A DNA stretch of 64,000 nt from assembly GCA_965279355.1 (NCBI GenBank), contig OZ257155.1, positions 1,550,001 through 1,614,000 on the forward strand, given 5' to 3'. Both the position numbers and the translations under genes were made by a program. The DNA is from G965279355 sp965279355. Its GTDB lineage: Bacteria; Pseudomonadota; Alphaproteobacteria; CACIAM-22H2. Position 1 is the stretch's first letter. The number at the start of each line of letters is the position of its first letter. The notes beneath the pieces are model-generated. The model searched no databases and was not told where the DNA came from. It saw nothing but the letters and a program-made list of their open reading frames with translations. Shown here in pieces: positions 61,943 to 64,000 of this stretch.

Positions 61943-62889
61943 CCCTGCAGCTCTTTCCACATCTCGATGTCGCGTTTGGCTGTCCAGATGCGCGGATGAT
62001 CGATGCCGGCGGCTTCGTCATAGGCGCGTGAGACGCAGAACGGCATGCAGTGCTCGAAGATCACCCAGTTGCCGTATTTCGGCTTGAGCGCCTTGTACGT
62101 TGCGTCGTAGGCCTGCTTGAGCGACTTGCCCGACTTCACCGCCTTCTGCGCCGCCGCGTAAAGCTCCTTCACGAAGCTCTCGGTGCCGGCAATCGCGCGT
62201 TCGCAGGCCGCCGGGGTCAGCATCGCATTGCCGCGGCCCGGCACCAGCCGCGCCGGCTTCAGCGCCCGCAGCTTCGCCAGGGTCGCCGGCCATTCCTTGA
62301 GATGCGCGTCGCCGCAATAGGGCGTCGCGCCTTCCTCAACGAGATCGCCGGAGAACAGCACCCGTTCCTTGGGCATCCACACGATTGAATCGCCCTTGGT
62401 GTGGCCGGCACCGACCGCCTTGATCTGCACCTCGCGCTTGCCCATGAACAGGGTCAGGCCTTGATCGAAAACGAGGTTCGGCCAGGTCAGGCCGGGAATG
62501 CTGTCGACGGACTGGAACAGGCGCGGAAAGCGCTGCACCTCGGATTTGTAATCCTGCGCGCCGCGTTCCTGGATCAGATCATAGGTTCCGCGACTGGCGA
62601 TGATGTACGGCGCCTTGTAGGCGGCAGCGCCCAGCACTCGCACGGCATGATAGTGCGTCAGCACGACATACTTGATCGGCTTATCAGTCACCTTGCGGAT
62701 ATGGCGGATCAGGTCCTTCGCCATCACCGGCGTGGCGCGGGTGTCTATGATCATCACACCGTCATCGCCGATGATGACCCCGGAATTGGGATCGCCCTGG
62801 GCCGTCAGGCAGTAGGCGCCATCCGCAAGTTTGGTGAAGACTGTTTTCTTTGCCGCGAGGTCACCCTGGCTGGCGAAGGCCTTGGCCAT
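61939..62889 (-). CDS. MBL-fold metallo-hydrolase with atypical metal motif
   Basis: 316 residues. Metallo-beta-lactamase fold: VIIGDDGVMIIDTRATPVMAKDLIRHIR, VLTHYHAVRVLGAAAY, KAVGAGHTKGDSIVWMPKERVLFSGDLV, and PGRGNAML. The usual HxHxDH is H-Y-H-A-V-R, lacking the Asp and His of the second metal site. Other ligands (His in GHTKGD, Asp in SGDLV) remain. Likely single-metal or altered chemistry. Convergent with the DUF2783 gene. Confidence 0.88.
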   Translation of the reverse strand: MAKAFASQGDLAAKKTVFTKLADGAYCLTAQGDPNSGVIIGDDGVMIIDTRATPVMAKDLIRHIRKVTDKPIKYVVLTHYHAVRVLGAAAYKAPYIIASRGTYDLIQERGAQDYKSEVQRFPRLFQSVDSIPGLTWPNLVFDQGLTLFMGKREVQIKAVGAGHTKGDSIVWMPKERVLFSGDLVEEGATPYCGDAHLKEWPATLAKLRALKPARLVPGRGNAMLTPAACERAIAGTESFVKELYAAAQKAVKSGKSLKQAYDATYKALKPKYGNWVIFEHCMPFCVSRAYDEAAGIDHPRIWTAKRDIEMWKELQG

Positions 62890-62908
62890 AGTCGTCTCCC
62901 ATCAATGC

Positions 62909-63301
62909 TTATGTGGTTTTGTTTTTCGGACCGACGCTCTTGTAGAGCCAGCGGAGCAGCAGCTTATCATCAAGCGCGAGCGCGCCGCCTTTCCCAAGGT
63001 TGTCATTCATGGCTTCGAGCTTCTTGCGGCTCTTCGCATCGAGGGTGCGGCCTTTCAGCAGCACCTTGAGCATATCAGGATAGTCCGGATCGTCGTATTT
63101 CGGCCGGGCGCCGTCCTCGTCCTGCGGCAGCGGGTCCGGCTCTTCGCCAGGCTTGACGCCCAGCAGTTCGCCCCAGCTCGTCTTCGCCTGCCCCAGCATG
63201 TACTGGGCTTGGCGCGCCGCCGCCACGACTTCACCGTCGTGGCGGCTGCCCAGCATTCCCAGCACTTTGACCAGACGCTTGCGGTCGAGCTTTGCAGCCA
63301 T
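62909..63301 (-). CDS. Hypothetical protein, DUF2786-like N-terminus
   Basis: 130 residues with GGAG four bases before ATG 63301. MAAKLDRKRLVKVLGMLGSRHDGEVVAAARQAQYML resembles short helical N-termini of DUF2786-type and phage-related proteins. The middle is acidic (GEEPDPLPQDEDGARPKYDDPDYPDM), the end basic. Lies 19 nt after the MBL gene. Function unknown. Confidence 0.68.
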   Translation of the reverse strand: MAAKLDRKRLVKVLGMLGSRHDGEVVAAARQAQYMLGQAKTSWGELLGVKPGEEPDPLPQDEDGARPKYDDPDYPDMLKVLLKGRTLDAKSRKKLEAMNDNLGKGGALALDDKLLLRWLYKSVGPKNKTT

Positions 63302-63349
63302 CCGTCTCCGATACGACGGATCAGGCCTGCCGTCCAGTCGGGCCCGTGG

Positions 63350-64000
63350 TCAGCGGATGCCGGTCTGGATCTGGCCGAGCTTCACATACTCCGCCCAGGC
63401 CACGACCTCCTTGGCCAGCATCGCCTGCGCCGCCTCGGGCGTGCTGACAAAAGGATCGGCGCCGCCATCCGACAGGAACTTCTTGGTATCGTCCATCGCC
63501 AGCACCTGGTTGAACCAGGCATTGAGCTGGTTGACGATCGGCTTCGGCGTCGCGGCCGGGACGGCCGCAGCCCACCAGCCCATGAGCTCCATATTGAGCC
63601 CGGATTCCTTCATCGTTGGCACGTCGGGCGACGACGCCATGCGGTCCCCCGAGCAGACGGCCAGGATACGCAGCACACCCTTGCGGCGCTCGGCCAGGCC
63701 GACCAGCGGATCGACCATCGCGTAGTCGAGCTGCCCGCCATAAAGATCGTTGAGACCCTCGAAGGCCGACTTGTAGGGCACCAGCACCGCCTGCAAGCCG
63801 CCGACCCGCTTGTACATCTCGCCGGTGATGGTGCCGGTCGTGGAGGACGTGCCGTAGGTCGCCTTGTCGCCCTTCGCACGCACGGCGGCGGTCAGGTCAC
63901 CGATGGTCTGGTGGGGACTTTTGGCCGGAACGACCAGCATGGTCGCCTGCTTGTTGATGGTCGCAACAAGCTGCAAGTCCTTCACGACATCGACCGCCTG
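63350..64000 (-). CDS. Bug/TctC-family receptor, N-terminus beyond window
   Basis: The frame is open to the right edge; about 216 C-terminal residues are present. ATMLVVPAKSPHQTIGDLTAAVRAKGDKATYGTSSTTGTITGEMYKRVGGLQAVLVPYKSAFEGLNDL is a typical Bug core, followed by MVDPLVGLAERRKGVLRILAV and VVAWAEYVKLGQIQTG. Third Bug receptor in the window. Signal peptide and start lie outside. Confidence 0.92.
   Translation of the reverse strand, partial: QAVDVVKDLQLVATINKQATMLVVPAKSPHQTIGDLTAAVRAKGDKATYGTSSTTGTITGEMYKRVGGLQAVLVPYKSAFEGLNDLYGGQLDYAMVDPLVGLAERRKGVLRILAVCSGDRMASSPDVPTMKESGLNMELMGWWAAAVPAATPKPIVNQLNAWFNQVLAMDDTKKFLSDGGADPFVSTPEAAQAMLAKEVVAWAEYVKLGQIQTGIR

Overview
The window is high-GC, densely packed chromosomal DNA of an alphaproteobacterium. 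The evidence is the gene content and order: aroK-aroB-HlyC/CorC divergent from xerD, a C4-pathway 5-aminolevulinate synthase, and cobT-cobS next to a J-domain protein with rpmB nearby. There are also many solitary Bug (TctC-like) periplasmic receptors and soil-type catabolic genes. A free-living Rhodospirillales/Reyranella-like or Bradyrhizobium-like soil or water organism is my inference; no rRNA or other marker settles it.

Layout. 1-4.2 kb: leftward catabolic operon (alpha/beta hydrolase, Rieske oxygenase, Bug receptor, LysR regulator cut by the window edge). 4.3-12.4 kb: rightward block with a D-2-hydroxyglutarate dehydrogenase-type flavo/iron-sulfur protein, pyrE, hydroxypyruvate isomerase-like protein, and a peptide-type ABC importer (receptor plus two permeases, no ATPase). 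12.4-16.7 kb: a 110-bp palindromic repeat, manC, an AAC(6')-like acetyltransferase, a CcdAB toxin-antitoxin pair and a class III aminotransferase. 16.7-25.1 kb: transporters (BT1-type MFS, SulP, MATE), a beta-lactamase-fold hydrolase, a flavin monooxygenase and a MarR regulator with a perfect palindromic operator. 25.3-30.9 kb: hemA, a winged-helix regulator, BolA, a PA14 lipoprotein, an autoregulated-looking RHH protein, a second Bug receptor and what looks like the relic of a TPP-dependent enzyme. 31.0-37.1 kb: core HlyC/CorC, aroB, aroK, a 49-residue membrane protein missed by length cut-offs, a secreted protein and xerD. 37.2-38.9 kb: malate synthase with a histone-H1-like basic tail.

38.9-43.8 kb is the accessory island: an Mrr-like restriction endonuclease, an MltR/HEPN-like protein, a GSU2403-type nucleotidyltransferase behind a consensus promoter buried in two inverted repeats, and an Xre-RES toxin-antitoxin pair flanked by two copies of the 110-bp repeat. 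43.8-54.2 kb returns to core genes: accA, meaB, rpmB with a clear terminator, an NTP/NDP-exchanger-like carrier, secreted enzymes, cobT-cobS and a J-domain protein. 54.2-64 kb is a second catabolic block: CoA transferase, a pair of 2-hydroxyacid dehydrogenases overlapping by ATGA (resembling the ComC/SlcC sulfolactate pair), aldo/keto reductase, amidohydrolase, FAD monooxygenase, DUF2783 protein, MBL hydrolase and a third Bug receptor cut by the right edge.

No rRNA, tRNA, CRISPR array, prophage or intact transposase was seen. The most unusual parts are the 38.9-43.8 kb island with its regulatory DNA, the repeat family, the basic tail on malate synthase, and the ccdAB operator shared with a divergent aminotransferase promoter.
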